A DNA stretch of 15,451 nt from an uncultured bacterium (GTDB taxonomy: Bacteria; Cyanobacteriota; Vampirovibrionia; Gastranaerophilales; Gastranaerophilaceae), in contig USCK01000027.1 in NCBI GenBank assembly GCA_900553205.1, positions 1 through 15,451 of the forward strand. Direction: 5' to 3'. Positions 1 through 7,063 of the stretch are shown here, piece by piece. A program made the position numbers and the translations under genes. The first letter of the stretch is position 1. Each line of letters begins with the position of its first letter. Below the pieces are notes generated by a model, which was not told the DNA's origin, did no database searches, and worked only from the letters and a program-made list of their open reading frames with translations.

Positions 1-111
1 CAAAGATAGGATATCGCCTTTGTGGATTTGATATTCTTCTATTGCGCTAGCAGGTATTGAATTGATGGTAAAAACAATTATTAAAATAATTATTTGGATT
101 TTTGCTCTCAT
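1..111 (-). CDS. Polysaccharide export protein (Wza/Poly_export family), N-terminal part only
   Basis: Only the first 37 codons are inside the window; the gene runs off the left edge. The protein begins with a basic n-region (MRAK), a long Ile/Leu-rich hydrophobic segment (residues 5-20) and an ASA signal-peptidase site at 21-23, so it is exported. Immediately after the cleavage site comes YQIHKGDILSL (27-37), which matches the start of the Poly_export domain (pattern Y-x-I-x-x-G-D-x-L) of outer-membrane polysaccharide export proteins such as Wza. No lipobox cysteine is visible near the predicted cleavage site. It is transcribed divergently from the sugar-transferase/galE unit, consistent with a shared exopolysaccharide locus. 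The Shine-Dalgarno is weak; a TATAAT on the minus strand at 122-127 lies so close to the ATG that the leader would be very short. Family assignment rests on about 11 residues of mature protein plus the signal peptide. Confidence 0.6.
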   Translation of the reverse strand, partial: MRAKIQIIILIIVFTINSIPASAIEEYQIHKGDILSL

Positions 112-138
112 TTCAAAATTAATTATATCTTAAAAATA

Positions 139-168
139 ACAAAGGTTATGATAAAAAATAATCTTTGT
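139..168. repeat. 11-bp inverted repeat between divergent genes (possible operator)
   Basis: The arms at 139-149 (ACAAAGGTTAT) and 158-168 (ATAATCTTTGT) pair over 11 positions with one G-T pair and an 8-nt A-rich loop. It sits between the promoters of the two divergent genes, with no upstream gene to terminate, so a regulator-binding site is a better guess than a terminator. The regulator is unknown. Confidence 0.4.
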
Positions 169-177
169 AAATATTAA

Positions 178-206
178 TGGTCAAAATCTAAAGTTGGTTG
201 TATAAT
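178..206 (+). promoter_or_regulatory. Probable sigma70-type promoter for the sugar transferase-galE unit
   Basis: TGGTCA at 178-183 (four of six matches to the -35 consensus) and a perfect TATAAT at 201-206 are separated by 17 bp. A second TATAAT at 225-230 has no good -35. The downstream gene has a GGAG Shine-Dalgarno at 237-240, seven bases before its ATG. Confidence 0.45.
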
Positions 207-247
207 TATATTTATCATTAAAGTTATAATTTTATTGGAGAAGTTTT

Positions 248-979
248 ATGGATAAGAATATCATCTGTATGAAATGGGGAGATAAGTTTGATGCAGGTTA
301 TGTAAACCGTTTATATGAAATGGTTGAAAAGAATATTACAATTCCTCATAGGTTTGTATGTTTCACAGACAATGGAGAAGGTATTAATCCAAATGTTGAG
401 ATTAGACCTATTCCACCTTTATGTGAAGATGGTATTCCTGACAGAATGTGGAAAAAATTAACTGTATTCAATAAAGATTTGTATGATTTGGAAGGTACAG
501 CTCTTTTTTTGGATTTGGATATTATTATTCGTCAAAGTTTAGACCCGTTCTTTGAAGAAGAAGGTGAGTTCTTGATTATCAAGGACTGGGATTTTCCAAA
601 CGATATAATCGGAAACTCATCAGTATTTAGATTTGAAATAGGTAAACACCCTGAAGTTCTTGAACATTTTAGAGAGTTAGGGTCTGCAGTTAGAAAACAT
701 TTCCAAAACGAACAAGCATTTTTGACTTATGAAATGTTTGAAAAAGGTATTTTAAAATACTGGAATTCTGATTGGTGTGTAAGTTTCAAACGCTGTTGTT
801 TACATAAATTCCCATTATGTTGGTTCAAGGTTCCAAGAGATCCTGAAGAAGCTAAGATCGTAATCTTCCATGGCAAACCAAACCCTGAACAAGCATACAA
901 AGGTTACTTCGGTAAAATGGGATTCAGAATGATTTTACCTACAAAATGGTTAGATAAGTATTGGGTTCATAACAAGTAA
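248..979 (+). CDS. Putative GT-A-fold glycosyltransferase, family not identified
   Basis: The 243-aa soluble protein has no signal peptide or membrane segment. It reads like a nucleotide-sugar-dependent transferase of GT-A fold: a beta-strand start (NIICMKWGDKF, 4-14) with Y18-VNRLY, a second strand RFVCFTD (35-41), then a hydrophobic strand ending in a DxD-type motif (LFLDLDIII, D89/D91) expected to bind metal and sugar nucleotide. A later NSSVFRF segment (123-129) and VIFHGKPNP near 205-213 resemble the acceptor-side loop and the C-terminal His metal ligand of GT8-like enzymes. The start is supported by GGAG seven bases upstream. It is followed after 17 bp by galE, so a UDP-galactose-related donor is a reasonable guess. 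Sugar, linkage and acceptor cannot be read from the sequence. The GT-A assignment is moderately secure, any specific family is not. Confidence 0.6.
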   Translation: MDKNIICMKWGDKFDAGYVNRLYEMVEKNITIPHRFVCFTDNGEGINPNVEIRPIPPLCEDGIPDRMWKKLTVFNKDLYDLEGTALFLDLDIIIRQSLDPFFEEEGEFLIIKDWDFPNDIIGNSSVFRFEIGKHPEVLEHFRELGSAVRKHFQNEQAFLTYEMFEKGILKYWNSDWCVSFKRCCLHKFPLCWFKVPRDPEEAKIVIFHGKPNPEQAYKGYFGKMGFRMILPTKWLDKYWVHNK

Positions 980-996
980 AAGAGGTTAAAAGAAAT

Positions 997-1995
997 ATGA
1001 TATTAGTTACAGGTGGCGCAGGATATATAGGCAGTCATTGTGTCTTGGCTCTATTGGATAAAGGCTTGGATGTAGTAGTTTTTGACAGTCTTGAAACAGG
1101 ACATATAGAAACAATCGAAACTCTAAAATCAGCTGATGCAAAAGGCAAAGTAGTTGATTTTATAAAAGGCGATTTGAAAAATCTGAGTGATATAGAATCA
1201 GTTTTCGAAAAACATAATATTGATGCAGTTATCCATTTTGCAGCATTTTCGCTTGTCGGAGAATCTGTGAAAGAACCTCAAAAATATTATTATAATAATG
1301 TTTATGGAACATTGAATCTCTTGAACGCTATGTTATCTCATAATGTTAAAAAGATTGTATTTTCATCAACTGCAGCAACTTATGGTGAACCCGAATATAC
1401 TCCAATAGATGAAAATCATCCACAAAGTCCAATTAATCCATACGGAAATTCTAAACTTATGGTTGAAAAGATTATGGACGATTATTCAAAGGCTTATGAT
1501 TTAAGAAGTGTAAGACTAAGATATTTTAATGTTGCAGGTGCAGATGCACAAACCAGAGTAGGAGAATGGCATGAACCTGAAACACATTTGATTCCGAATA
1601 TCTTAAAATCAACTCTAGGTTCAGGCAAAACTTTTGAGTTGTATGGCGAGGATTATCCTACAAAAGACGGTACTTGTGTAAGAGATTATATAAATGTAGA
1701 AGATTTGGCTCAAGCACATCTTTTGGCGCTTGAATACTTAAATAAAGGTGGCGAAACAAACTATTTTAACCTTGGTACAAAACAAGGTGATACAGTAAAA
1801 GAGGTGTTCAGTGCTTGCGAAAAAGTAACAGAACAAAAGATTCCTGTTAATATGATGCCACGCAGACCGGGCGACCCTGCAACATTGGTAGCAGATAATA
1901 CAAAAGCTAAAACAGTATTAGGCTGGAATCCTGAACATACTTTAGAGGACAGTATTAAAACAGCTTATAAATACGCTTTGCGTTTAGGGAAATAG
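997..1995 (+). CDS. galE: UDP-glucose 4-epimerase GalE
   Basis: GalE interconverts UDP-glucose and UDP-galactose in the cytoplasm with tightly bound NAD. The 332-aa length is normal for the extended SDR family. The N-terminal Rossmann motif GGAGYIGSH (6-14) binds NAD. The catalytic set is S124 in FSSTAATYG and Y149/K153 in NPYGNSK, the canonical YxxxK. The substrate region NVAGADAQTRVGEWHEP (178-194) followed by ETHLIPN is typical of bacterial GalE, as is CVRDYINVEDLA (227-238). The GAGG-type Shine-Dalgarno lies at about 981-984. It is the second gene of a two-gene unit behind a sugar transferase and is followed directly by a strong intrinsic terminator, so it probably supplies UDP-Gal for surface glycans. 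A related hexosamine epimerase activity cannot be excluded from motifs alone. Confidence 0.93.
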   Translation: MILVTGGAGYIGSHCVLALLDKGLDVVVFDSLETGHIETIETLKSADAKGKVVDFIKGDLKNLSDIESVFEKHNIDAVIHFAAFSLVGESVKEPQKYYYNNVYGTLNLLNAMLSHNVKKIVFSSTAATYGEPEYTPIDENHPQSPINPYGNSKLMVEKIMDDYSKAYDLRSVRLRYFNVAGADAQTRVGEWHEPETHLIPNILKSTLGSGKTFELYGEDYPTKDGTCVRDYINVEDLAQAHLLALEYLNKGGETNYFNLGTKQGDTVKEVFSACEKVTEQKIPVNMMPRRPGDPATLVADNTKAKTVLGWNPEHTLEDSIKTAYKYALRLGK

Positions 1996-2012
1996 TAAAA
2001 ATAATTAATTAG

Positions 2013-2054
2013 AAATAGAGAGTAGTGAATTCTTTTCACTACTCTCTATTTTTT
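2013..2054 (+). terminator. Rho-independent terminator after galE
   Basis: A 17-bp perfect stem (2013-2029 with 2035-2051), a 5-nt loop TTCTT and a run of T to 2054 form a strong intrinsic terminator that closes the galE transcript. Confidence 0.9.
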
Positions 2055-2060
2055 ATATTT

Positions 2061-2090
2061 CTGTAACAAAAAAATAAATTTTTGTTACAG
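2061..2090. repeat. Perfect 12-bp-arm palindrome upstream of the phosphate-transport operon
   Basis: The arms CTGTAACAAAAA (2061-2072) and TTTTTGTTACAG (2079-2090) are exact inverted copies with a 6-nt loop. No T-run follows on either strand, and a full terminator already ends at 2054. A dimeric regulator site controlling the downstream DUF47-Pit operon is therefore the likelier reading; the regulator is not identifiable. Confidence 0.45.
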
Positions 2091-2155
2091 TAAAAAACTT
2101 TTATTTCCTATAAGAATATATTTGAATTATCATAATGAAGGAAAGGGAACTTTAT

Positions 2156-2794
2156 ATGAAATTAGGAATTTTAGAAAAGATTTTACCACCTGATAACAAA
2201 ATATTCTTTGATATTTTTGTTGATGCTGCTACAAATTGCAAAAAAACTGCAATTTTGTACAACGAAGCTCTAACAAATGGTATCAATGAAGATATGCTTA
2301 TGCAGGTTAAAATCTTAAAAAGAAAAGGCAGTGACTTGGAAAGAGAAAGTATTGCACTTTTGAACAGTACTTTTATCACTCCTATTGATAGAGAAGATAT
2401 CCAGTTACTTGCTTCAATGCTTAGAAAGATTAACAAAAAGATATGTCAGGCTTTCTTAAATTTTTATGCTTACAATATTGATAAACCTACAGAGGAAATG
2501 TATCAACAAGGTAAAATCATTATGAAAGCTACATCAGAAATGACTCATACAGTTAGTTTGTTGAAAAAATTACATAAAACAAAAGATATCACAAACTCAA
2601 GAGCAATGATGAAAGAAATTGAAACTTTAGGTGATGATATACTTCTAAGAGCAACAACAGAGTTGTTCTCAGGGAAATATGATCCGGTTACAATTATAAA
2701 GTTTAGAGATATATATAAGGACTTGGAGAATGCGTTAGACAGATGTCATTCGGTAGCGGATGAAGTTCTAAATATCGCTCTCAAGAATAGTTAG
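2156..2794 (+). CDS. DUF47 (PhoU-like) Pit accessory protein
   Basis: This 212-aa, all-alpha, charged cytoplasmic protein matches the DUF47/PhoU-like family that usually accompanies Pit-type phosphate transporters and is thought to modulate them. Recognisable pieces are the N-terminal LGILEKILPPDNKIFFDIF (3-21) and the family signature TPIDREDIQLLASML (75-89), followed by long amphipathic helices to the C-terminus. An in-frame ATG at 2135 would add seven residues. However, the purine-rich Shine-Dalgarno AGGAAAGGG (2139-2147) lies just after it and eight bases before the ATG at 2156, so 2156 is the chosen start. The next gene, Pit, begins 3 bp after the stop, giving tight coupling. The perfect palindrome at 2061-2090 may control both. 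Confidence 0.85.
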   Translation: MKLGILEKILPPDNKIFFDIFVDAATNCKKTAILYNEALTNGINEDMLMQVKILKRKGSDLERESIALLNSTFITPIDREDIQLLASMLRKINKKICQAFLNFYAYNIDKPTEEMYQQGKIIMKATSEMTHTVSLLKKLHKTKDITNSRAMMKEIETLGDDILLRATTELFSGKYDPVTIIKFRDIYKDLENALDRCHSVADEVLNIALKNS

Positions 2795-2797
2795 GTT

Positions 2798-3877
2798 ATG
2801 ACAGTTACGATTTTATGTTTAATTATTTTAATAGGAGTTGCGTTAGTATTTGAATTTATTAACGGGTTCCATGATTCAGCCAATGCCATTTCCATGGCAA
2901 TTTCTACAAAAGCACTTAGCCCCCGTTATGCAGTTTTATATGCTGCAATTTTTGACTGCGCAGGTGCTTTATGTGGTACTCATGTTGCTAAAACGATTGG
3001 TGTCGGTATGGTTGCCCATGATGCGATTACACAGTTAGTTATTCTCTGTGCGTTATTGGGTGCAATTATTTGGGGGCTTGGAATTCCTTCGAGTTCTTCT
3101 CATGCCTTGATTGGTGGACTTTTGGGTGCATCAATTATGCACGCATATTTATTATTAGATAAAAGATATGACTTGATATTAAGATTACCTCAATTCCATT
3201 TTGAACACCCTGCACTAGATGTTGTAAACGAGCATAATGTTCTGGACTTGGTAATAATACCAATGGTTACATCGCCAATATTCGGATTTTGTGTAGGTAT
3301 TGTTGTAATAAGTATTCTTTTAATAATATTCGGTAGATTAAAACCTGAATTATTAAACAGAACTTTTAGAAAATTGCAGCTTGTATCTTGTGGTTTCTTA
3401 GCATTCAGTCATGGCTCAAACGATGCTCAAAAAACAATGGGTATTATAACCTTGTCTTTGATAACATTTGGAATCTTAAAAGGTGATACAAACTTTGATA
3501 TTCCTTTGTGGGTAATCCTTATTTGTGCGTTTGCTCTATCCTGTGGTACTATGACCGGTGGGTGGAGAATTATCAAGACAATGAGTTCAAAGATTGTTAA
3601 GATGAAACCAATGCATGGCTTTGCTGTTGAAATGTCTGCATCAGGTATTATTTTGACAGCTTCTCATTTCGGTATCCCTGTTAGTACAACACATATTATT
3701 TCCACTGCGATTATGGGTGTAGGAAGTGTTGTAAAAGCAAGTGCCGTAAAATGGGGTATTGTTAAAAGTATCATTACAGCTTGGGTATTAACAATTCCAA
3801 TTTGTATGATTATGTCAGCAGGAATTTATTATATTTTAGTAAAGACTCCTCTTGCTGCATTCGGTCAATATAGCTAA
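2798..3877 (+). CDS. pit: Inorganic phosphate transporter, Pit family
   Basis: This polytopic inner-membrane protein (359 aa, about ten hydrophobic segments) imports phosphate, normally as a metal-phosphate complex coupled to protons or sodium. The two inverted PiT signature repeats are clear: NGFHDSANAISMAIS (22-36) and SHGSNDAQKTMGI (204-216). Each is followed by the paired loop motif, GIPSSSSHALIGG (95-107) and GIPVSTTHIISTA (292-304). Length and motif spacing are normal for the family, so it looks intact. There is no independent Shine-Dalgarno at a good distance: the AGG of the preceding stop region is almost touching the ATG. Translation is therefore probably coupled to the DUF47 gene, a common pairing. 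A terminator follows at 3900. Confidence 0.93.
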   Translation: MTVTILCLIILIGVALVFEFINGFHDSANAISMAISTKALSPRYAVLYAAIFDCAGALCGTHVAKTIGVGMVAHDAITQLVILCALLGAIIWGLGIPSSSSHALIGGLLGASIMHAYLLLDKRYDLILRLPQFHFEHPALDVVNEHNVLDLVIIPMVTSPIFGFCVGIVVISILLIIFGRLKPELLNRTFRKLQLVSCGFLAFSHGSNDAQKTMGIITLSLITFGILKGDTNFDIPLWVILICAFALSCGTMTGGWRIIKTMSSKIVKMKPMHGFAVEMSASGIILTASHFGIPVSTTHIISTAIMGVGSVVKASAVKWGIVKSIITAWVLTIPICMIMSAGIYYILVKTPLAAFGQYS

Positions 3878-3899
3878 GAATCAATATTATTATAGGTAC

Positions 3900-3932
3900 A
3901 AAACAGAGTTGCCTTACGGTAGCTCTGTTTTT
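3900..3932 (+). terminator. Rho-independent terminator after pit
   Basis: The arms 3900-3913 and 3918-3931 pair over 14 positions, including two G-T pairs, around a TTAC loop and end in a T-run. It lies 22 bp after the pit stop codon. Confidence 0.85.
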
Positions 3933-4070
3933 GTATAAAGCTTTGTAAATTAAAAATTAATTTGTAAGGGCAAGGTGCTTAGTAATGACAAACCGATGTT
4001 CAAACAATTATTTGAAATCTTCCATATACAAAAATTTCATAAAGCTGAATAAGAAAAAATAAGTTTAAGA
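3933..4070. other. Intergenic spacer between convergent operons, no gene seen
   Basis: This AT-rich stretch lies between the pit terminator and the terminator shared with uppP. It contains only one very short frame of 25 codons at 3985-4062, without a convincing ribosome-binding site or homology. I see no RNA gene or repeat I can support here. Confidence 0.5.
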
Positions 4071-4106
4071 AAAAACAAGGTCTTTAAACCTAAAGACCTT
4101 GTTTTT
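4071..4106 (-). terminator. Bidirectional intrinsic terminator, mainly for queD-uppP
   Basis: A 16-bp perfect stem (4071-4086 with 4091-4106) with an AACC loop is flanked by A5 on the left and T5 on the right, so it can stop transcription from both sides. It lies 24 bp beyond the uppP stop codon. Confidence 0.88.
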
Positions 4107-4130
4107 GTTATATTATTATGATTAATCTTG

Positions 4131-4976
4131 TTACTCGAATATTGTAAAAAATATAGAAGTGAAAAGCCCTGCAAGTACACAATAATATGCAAAAACTTTC
4201 AACGAATATTTACCCAAAAATTTTAAGAAATATTTTATGCAAAGATACCCCACGACTCCAGAAATAACAGTTCCGATAGTTATGTTTGTCCAGTTGTATG
4301 AGACAAGTTCTTTCATATCAATTTTTACGAAAGGGTAAACCATTGAAGCACCAAGTATAATTGGAATACTTAGAAGAAAGGAATATCTTGCAGCTGTTAC
4401 TCTGTCTATTTTTCTGAATAATCCTGATGCAATCGTCCAACCTGAGCGAGAGAACCCGGGGAGAGCTGCCAAGCCTTGTGCTACAGCCATAATTATTGAA
4501 GATTTGAAATCCATACTGCTAGATTTTGTTGTCAATTTGTTTGAATAAGTTTCACTAATAAATAACAAAATCCCTGTAATAACAAGTAATATGCCAACAA
4601 TTACAGGTGAATAAACAAGTTTTTCTGCAACCTCATTAATAGGGAATGCTATCAAAACAGTTATAATTGTACCAAGTATAATATACAATCCGAGTTTGCA
4701 GTTATGATTTGTATAATCTTTCTTTTTGATACCTTCAATAAGTGCAGATAAGATTTCCCATACTTCTTTACGGAAGTAGATTAATACGGCAATTAGAGTT
4801 CCCAAATGAAGCATTATATCAACAAAAACTTCCATATTAGATTGCTGATGAATAGGTATATTGTTGAATACTTTATAAAAATTTGAAGTGAATACAAGGT
4901 GTGCTGAACTTGATATTGGTAAGAATTCGCTTAATCCTTGTACAATGCCCATAAATATAATTTGAAGTAAATCCAT
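4131..4976 (-). CDS. uppP: Undecaprenyl-diphosphatase UppP (BacA)
   Basis: UppP dephosphorylates undecaprenyl pyrophosphate on the outer face of the inner membrane, recycling the lipid carrier for peptidoglycan, LPS and capsule. The 281-aa polytopic protein carries both BacA signatures. The first is GIVQGLSEFLPISSSAH (10-26), with catalytic E17. The second is QGLAALPGFSRSG (167-179), with R177 of the PGxSRSG phosphate-binding loop, followed by ARYSFLLSIPIILG (196-209). The Shine-Dalgarno GAGGA overlaps the stop of queD upstream, giving a 5-bp intergenic gap and probable coupling. The functional link to queD is not obvious; shared transcription may be the only relation. It fits the glycan theme of the surrounding loci. 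Overproduction of this family is known to give bacitracin tolerance. Confidence 0.95.
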   Translation of the reverse strand: MDLLQIIFMGIVQGLSEFLPISSSAHLVFTSNFYKVFNNIPIHQQSNMEVFVDIMLHLGTLIAVLIYFRKEVWEILSALIEGIKKKDYTNHNCKLGLYIILGTIITVLIAFPINEVAEKLVYSPVIVGILLVITGILLFISETYSNKLTTKSSSMDFKSSIIMAVAQGLAALPGFSRSGWTIASGLFRKIDRVTAARYSFLLSIPIILGASMVYPFVKIDMKELVSYNWTNITIGTVISGVVGYLCIKYFLKFLGKYSLKVFAYYCVLAGLFTSIFFTIFE

Positions 4977-4981
4977 TATTA

Positions 4982-5341
4982 TTAATCCTCATAATATGTT
5001 GCACATGATGTAGATGTTTCCCAAACAGATACTTTGCTAATATTTGGGATAGTTTCTTTTAATTTATTAAAAATAAACTTAGCAAGAATTTCGCTGCTTG
5101 GGCTTATGTTTGCAAAATCCTCTAATTCGTTAATATCTTTGTGGTCTAACAAGTCCAAAACTTTTTTCATTTCTTTTTTTAGAACTTTGTAATCAATAAG
5201 AATATTGCTTTTATCTAAATTGTTTCCTTTTACATACGCTTCTACCAACCAATTATGACCATGTTGGTTTTCACATTCGCCGTCATAATTCAGCAAGTGG
5301 TGAGCTGCAGAAAAGGTCATTTGTTTTTTGATTTCAAACAT
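4982..5341 (-). CDS. queD: 6-carboxy-5,6,7,8-tetrahydropterin synthase QueD (PTPS family)
   Basis: QueD converts dihydroneopterin triphosphate to 6-carboxytetrahydropterin, the second step of queuosine/7-deazaguanine synthesis for tRNA. The 119-aa length is that of bacterial QueD. The zinc ligands are visible as H14/H15 in FSAAHHL and H27/H29 in the CxxxHGH motif C23-ENQHGH, with C23 the catalytic thiol. DLLDHKDIN (63-71) supplies the catalytic Asp-His pair, and SVWETS (105-110) carries the pterin-binding Glu. It has a good AGGAG Shine-Dalgarno (complement of 5349-5353) seven bases before the ATG. No queC, queE or queF is in the window, so the pathway cannot be confirmed here; a sepiapterin-type PTPS variant is the main alternative. 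It is first in an operon with uppP and divergent from the DUF115 gene. Confidence 0.88.
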   Translation of the reverse strand: MFEIKKQMTFSAAHHLLNYDGECENQHGHNWLVEAYVKGNNLDKSNILIDYKVLKKEMKKVLDLLDHKDINELEDFANISPSSEILAKFIFNKLKETIPNISKVSVWETSTSCATYYED

Positions 5342-5398
5342 AACATCTCTCCTTTTTGTCTATTTTATAACAAACTACTCAATTATAAAAATTTTATG

Positions 5399-5410
5399 TA
5401 TAATAATTAT
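5399..5410 (+). promoter_or_regulatory. TATAAT box directly in front of the DUF115 gene (possible leaderless start)
   Basis: TATAAT at 5399-5404 ends seven bases before the ATG at 5411, which would put the transcription start on or next to the start codon. No Shine-Dalgarno precedes this ATG. The -35 region (about 5376-5381, TACTCA) is weak. A minus-strand TATAAT at 5382-5387 could serve queD. Confidence 0.35.
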
Positions 5411-7057
5411 ATGTTTGAACAAAATTTAGCTAAATTAAATAATAAAAGATTAAGAGATGAGTTGTTAAATACACCTATTACAGACTGTACTGGTGATATT
5501 GCATTTGTTACAACCGAGAATGGGAATGTAATATTTTTAAAGGGTGAAATTCCTACAGACGATACTATCGACCCGATAGGCTTTGCAAAATCTCTTGTAA
5601 CTCAAAAGATGAAAGAGTTTACCAGAAATGATGTAATTGTTTGTGTTGGTATTGGTGTTGGATATATTTTAGATGAACTTTATTCTTCAACCCAAGCAAA
5701 AATCGTTATATATGAACCTGATTCAAAATTCTTGAGATTTGTGTTTGAGGTTGTTGATTTAACTCAATATATTTCGGATAAACGAGTATTTATCTCTGAT
5801 GATATGTACGAATGTATAGATTTTGTCTTAAAAGATTATCTTGATGACAAATTTGAATTTGCAGTATCACCAATTTTGGCGCTGTTTTATAAAAATGAGA
5901 TTGAAGAGTTTACAAGTCACTTGTATTCAAGATTAAAAGGTAAAATAGTTGATATCAACACTGTTAAGGCACTTTCTAAACAATGGGTCAGAAATGTTAT
6001 TGATTTTGTTAATCTTGATAGAAAATACTATTCAATACAAGATTACAAATGGAAGTTTACAGGCAAAAATGCTTTGATATTAGGTGCAGGCCCTTCGCTT
6101 GCCGATAACATCGAAAAAATAAAATCTATGAGAGATAAGTTTGTTGTGTTTGCTGTAAATAAAACTCTCAAATATTTAGAAGAAAATGATATTGTACCTG
6201 ATTTTGCAGTGTTTGCAGATGCCAAGAATATCGGCAGATGGTATAACTTGTCAGATGAATATACTGCTAAGTTGAATATAATAACAGACTGGAAATCTGA
6301 AGGTTTTATTTCAAAACTTAAATCAAAAAGTTTAACGGTTTATTTTTCTGACAATGAATTGTTCTTGAATAAATATGCAAAAGATTTAGATATTCAGCTT
6401 TTCTCTGCAGAGCCTACAACGACATTAATATCTTTGATGTGCGCAAATTATATGGATTTCGAAAAAATATATTTCTGTGGCTTTGATTTGGCATTCAAAG
6501 ACAATCAGGTTTATTCAGATGGACAAACTGCGCAGGTCAATGATGGACAAGCTTATATCAGTCGAGGAAGAAAACAAATTGTTGAAGTTCCTTCAATCAC
6601 AGGAAATTCTGTACAAACAAGAGAAGATTATTCAATATTTATAAAAACTGTCGAAACTATAATCAAAACTCGTGGTTTGAAAAACTTGTATAATATTACG
6701 GATTTTGGAGCCTTGATTGAAGGTATGAACTATACCTCTTTTGACAGTATCAATATTTATGGCGAAAAACCTGATATAGATTCAGAAATCGCACAGTTAC
6801 CTGTATGTGATAAAGATTTCAAAAAATGTATGGAGCTTGAAAAAGCTGCAATGATAAATATTCACCAAAATGTATTAGGACATTCTCCAATCGGTATGGT
6901 TACAAAGAAAATAATTTCTAACACAAGTATTCTGTATGAATATTTACAGTTGGAGTTGATAGAACTCTCAAGAAATATGGGAGAACCGGATGCTGTTGAT
7001 ACTTTTTATTCAAAATTTATTTTAGCATTGGATAATCTTTTGGCAATTATAGGATAA
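5411..7057 (+). CDS. DUF115 / Maf-like protein (6-hydroxymethylpterin pyrophosphokinase MptE-like), possible protein-glycosylation factor
   Basis: The 548-aa cytoplasmic protein belongs to the DUF115 superfamily, which includes the motility accessory factors (Maf/PseE-type) that add nonulosonic acids to flagellin and archaeal MptE. The central domain has the hallmark ALILGAGPSL (221-230), then VFAVN (246-250) and DIVPDFAVFAD (260-270), and CGFDLAF (356-362). An N-terminal Rossmann-like unit is also present: VCVGIGVGYILDEL (78-91) and IYEPD (100-104), as in Maf proteins. A longer frame reaches back to 5255. However, that would run antiparallel through the start of queD; homology-like sequence begins only after 5411, where a TATAAT lies just upstream. 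ATG 5396 is another option. No flagellar gene or sialic/pseudaminic acid gene is in view, so substrate and partner are unknown. The ABC-F gene follows after 6 bp. Confidence 0.72.
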   Translation: MFEQNLAKLNNKRLRDELLNTPITDCTGDIAFVTTENGNVIFLKGEIPTDDTIDPIGFAKSLVTQKMKEFTRNDVIVCVGIGVGYILDELYSSTQAKIVIYEPDSKFLRFVFEVVDLTQYISDKRVFISDDMYECIDFVLKDYLDDKFEFAVSPILALFYKNEIEEFTSHLYSRLKGKIVDINTVKALSKQWVRNVIDFVNLDRKYYSIQDYKWKFTGKNALILGAGPSLADNIEKIKSMRDKFVVFAVNKTLKYLEENDIVPDFAVFADAKNIGRWYNLSDEYTAKLNIITDWKSEGFISKLKSKSLTVYFSDNELFLNKYAKDLDIQLFSAEPTTTLISLMCANYMDFEKIYFCGFDLAFKDNQVYSDGQTAQVNDGQAYISRGRKQIVEVPSITGNSVQTREDYSIFIKTVETIIKTRGLKNLYNITDFGALIEGMNYTSFDSINIYGEKPDIDSEIAQLPVCDKDFKKCMELEKAAMINIHQNVLGHSPIGMVTKKIISNTSILYEYLQLELIELSRNMGEPDAVDTFYSKFILALDNLLAIIG

Positions 7058-7063
7058 TATAAA

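Noticed and set aside
2135..2155. ATG 2135 as start of the DUF47 gene
   Set aside because: The best Shine-Dalgarno lies after this ATG and fits ATG 2156. There is no Shine-Dalgarno upstream of 2135.
3985..4062. 25-codon frame in the pit/uppP spacer
   Set aside because: Very short, Lys/Asn-rich as expected from AT-rich DNA, with no convincing ribosome-binding site or promoter.
5255..5410. Upstream extension of the DUF115 gene to 5255
   Set aside because: It would run antiparallel through the first 87 bp of queD and across its promoter region. The extension reads as queD reverse sequence plus spacer, while family-like sequence and a TATAAT box point to ATG 5411.
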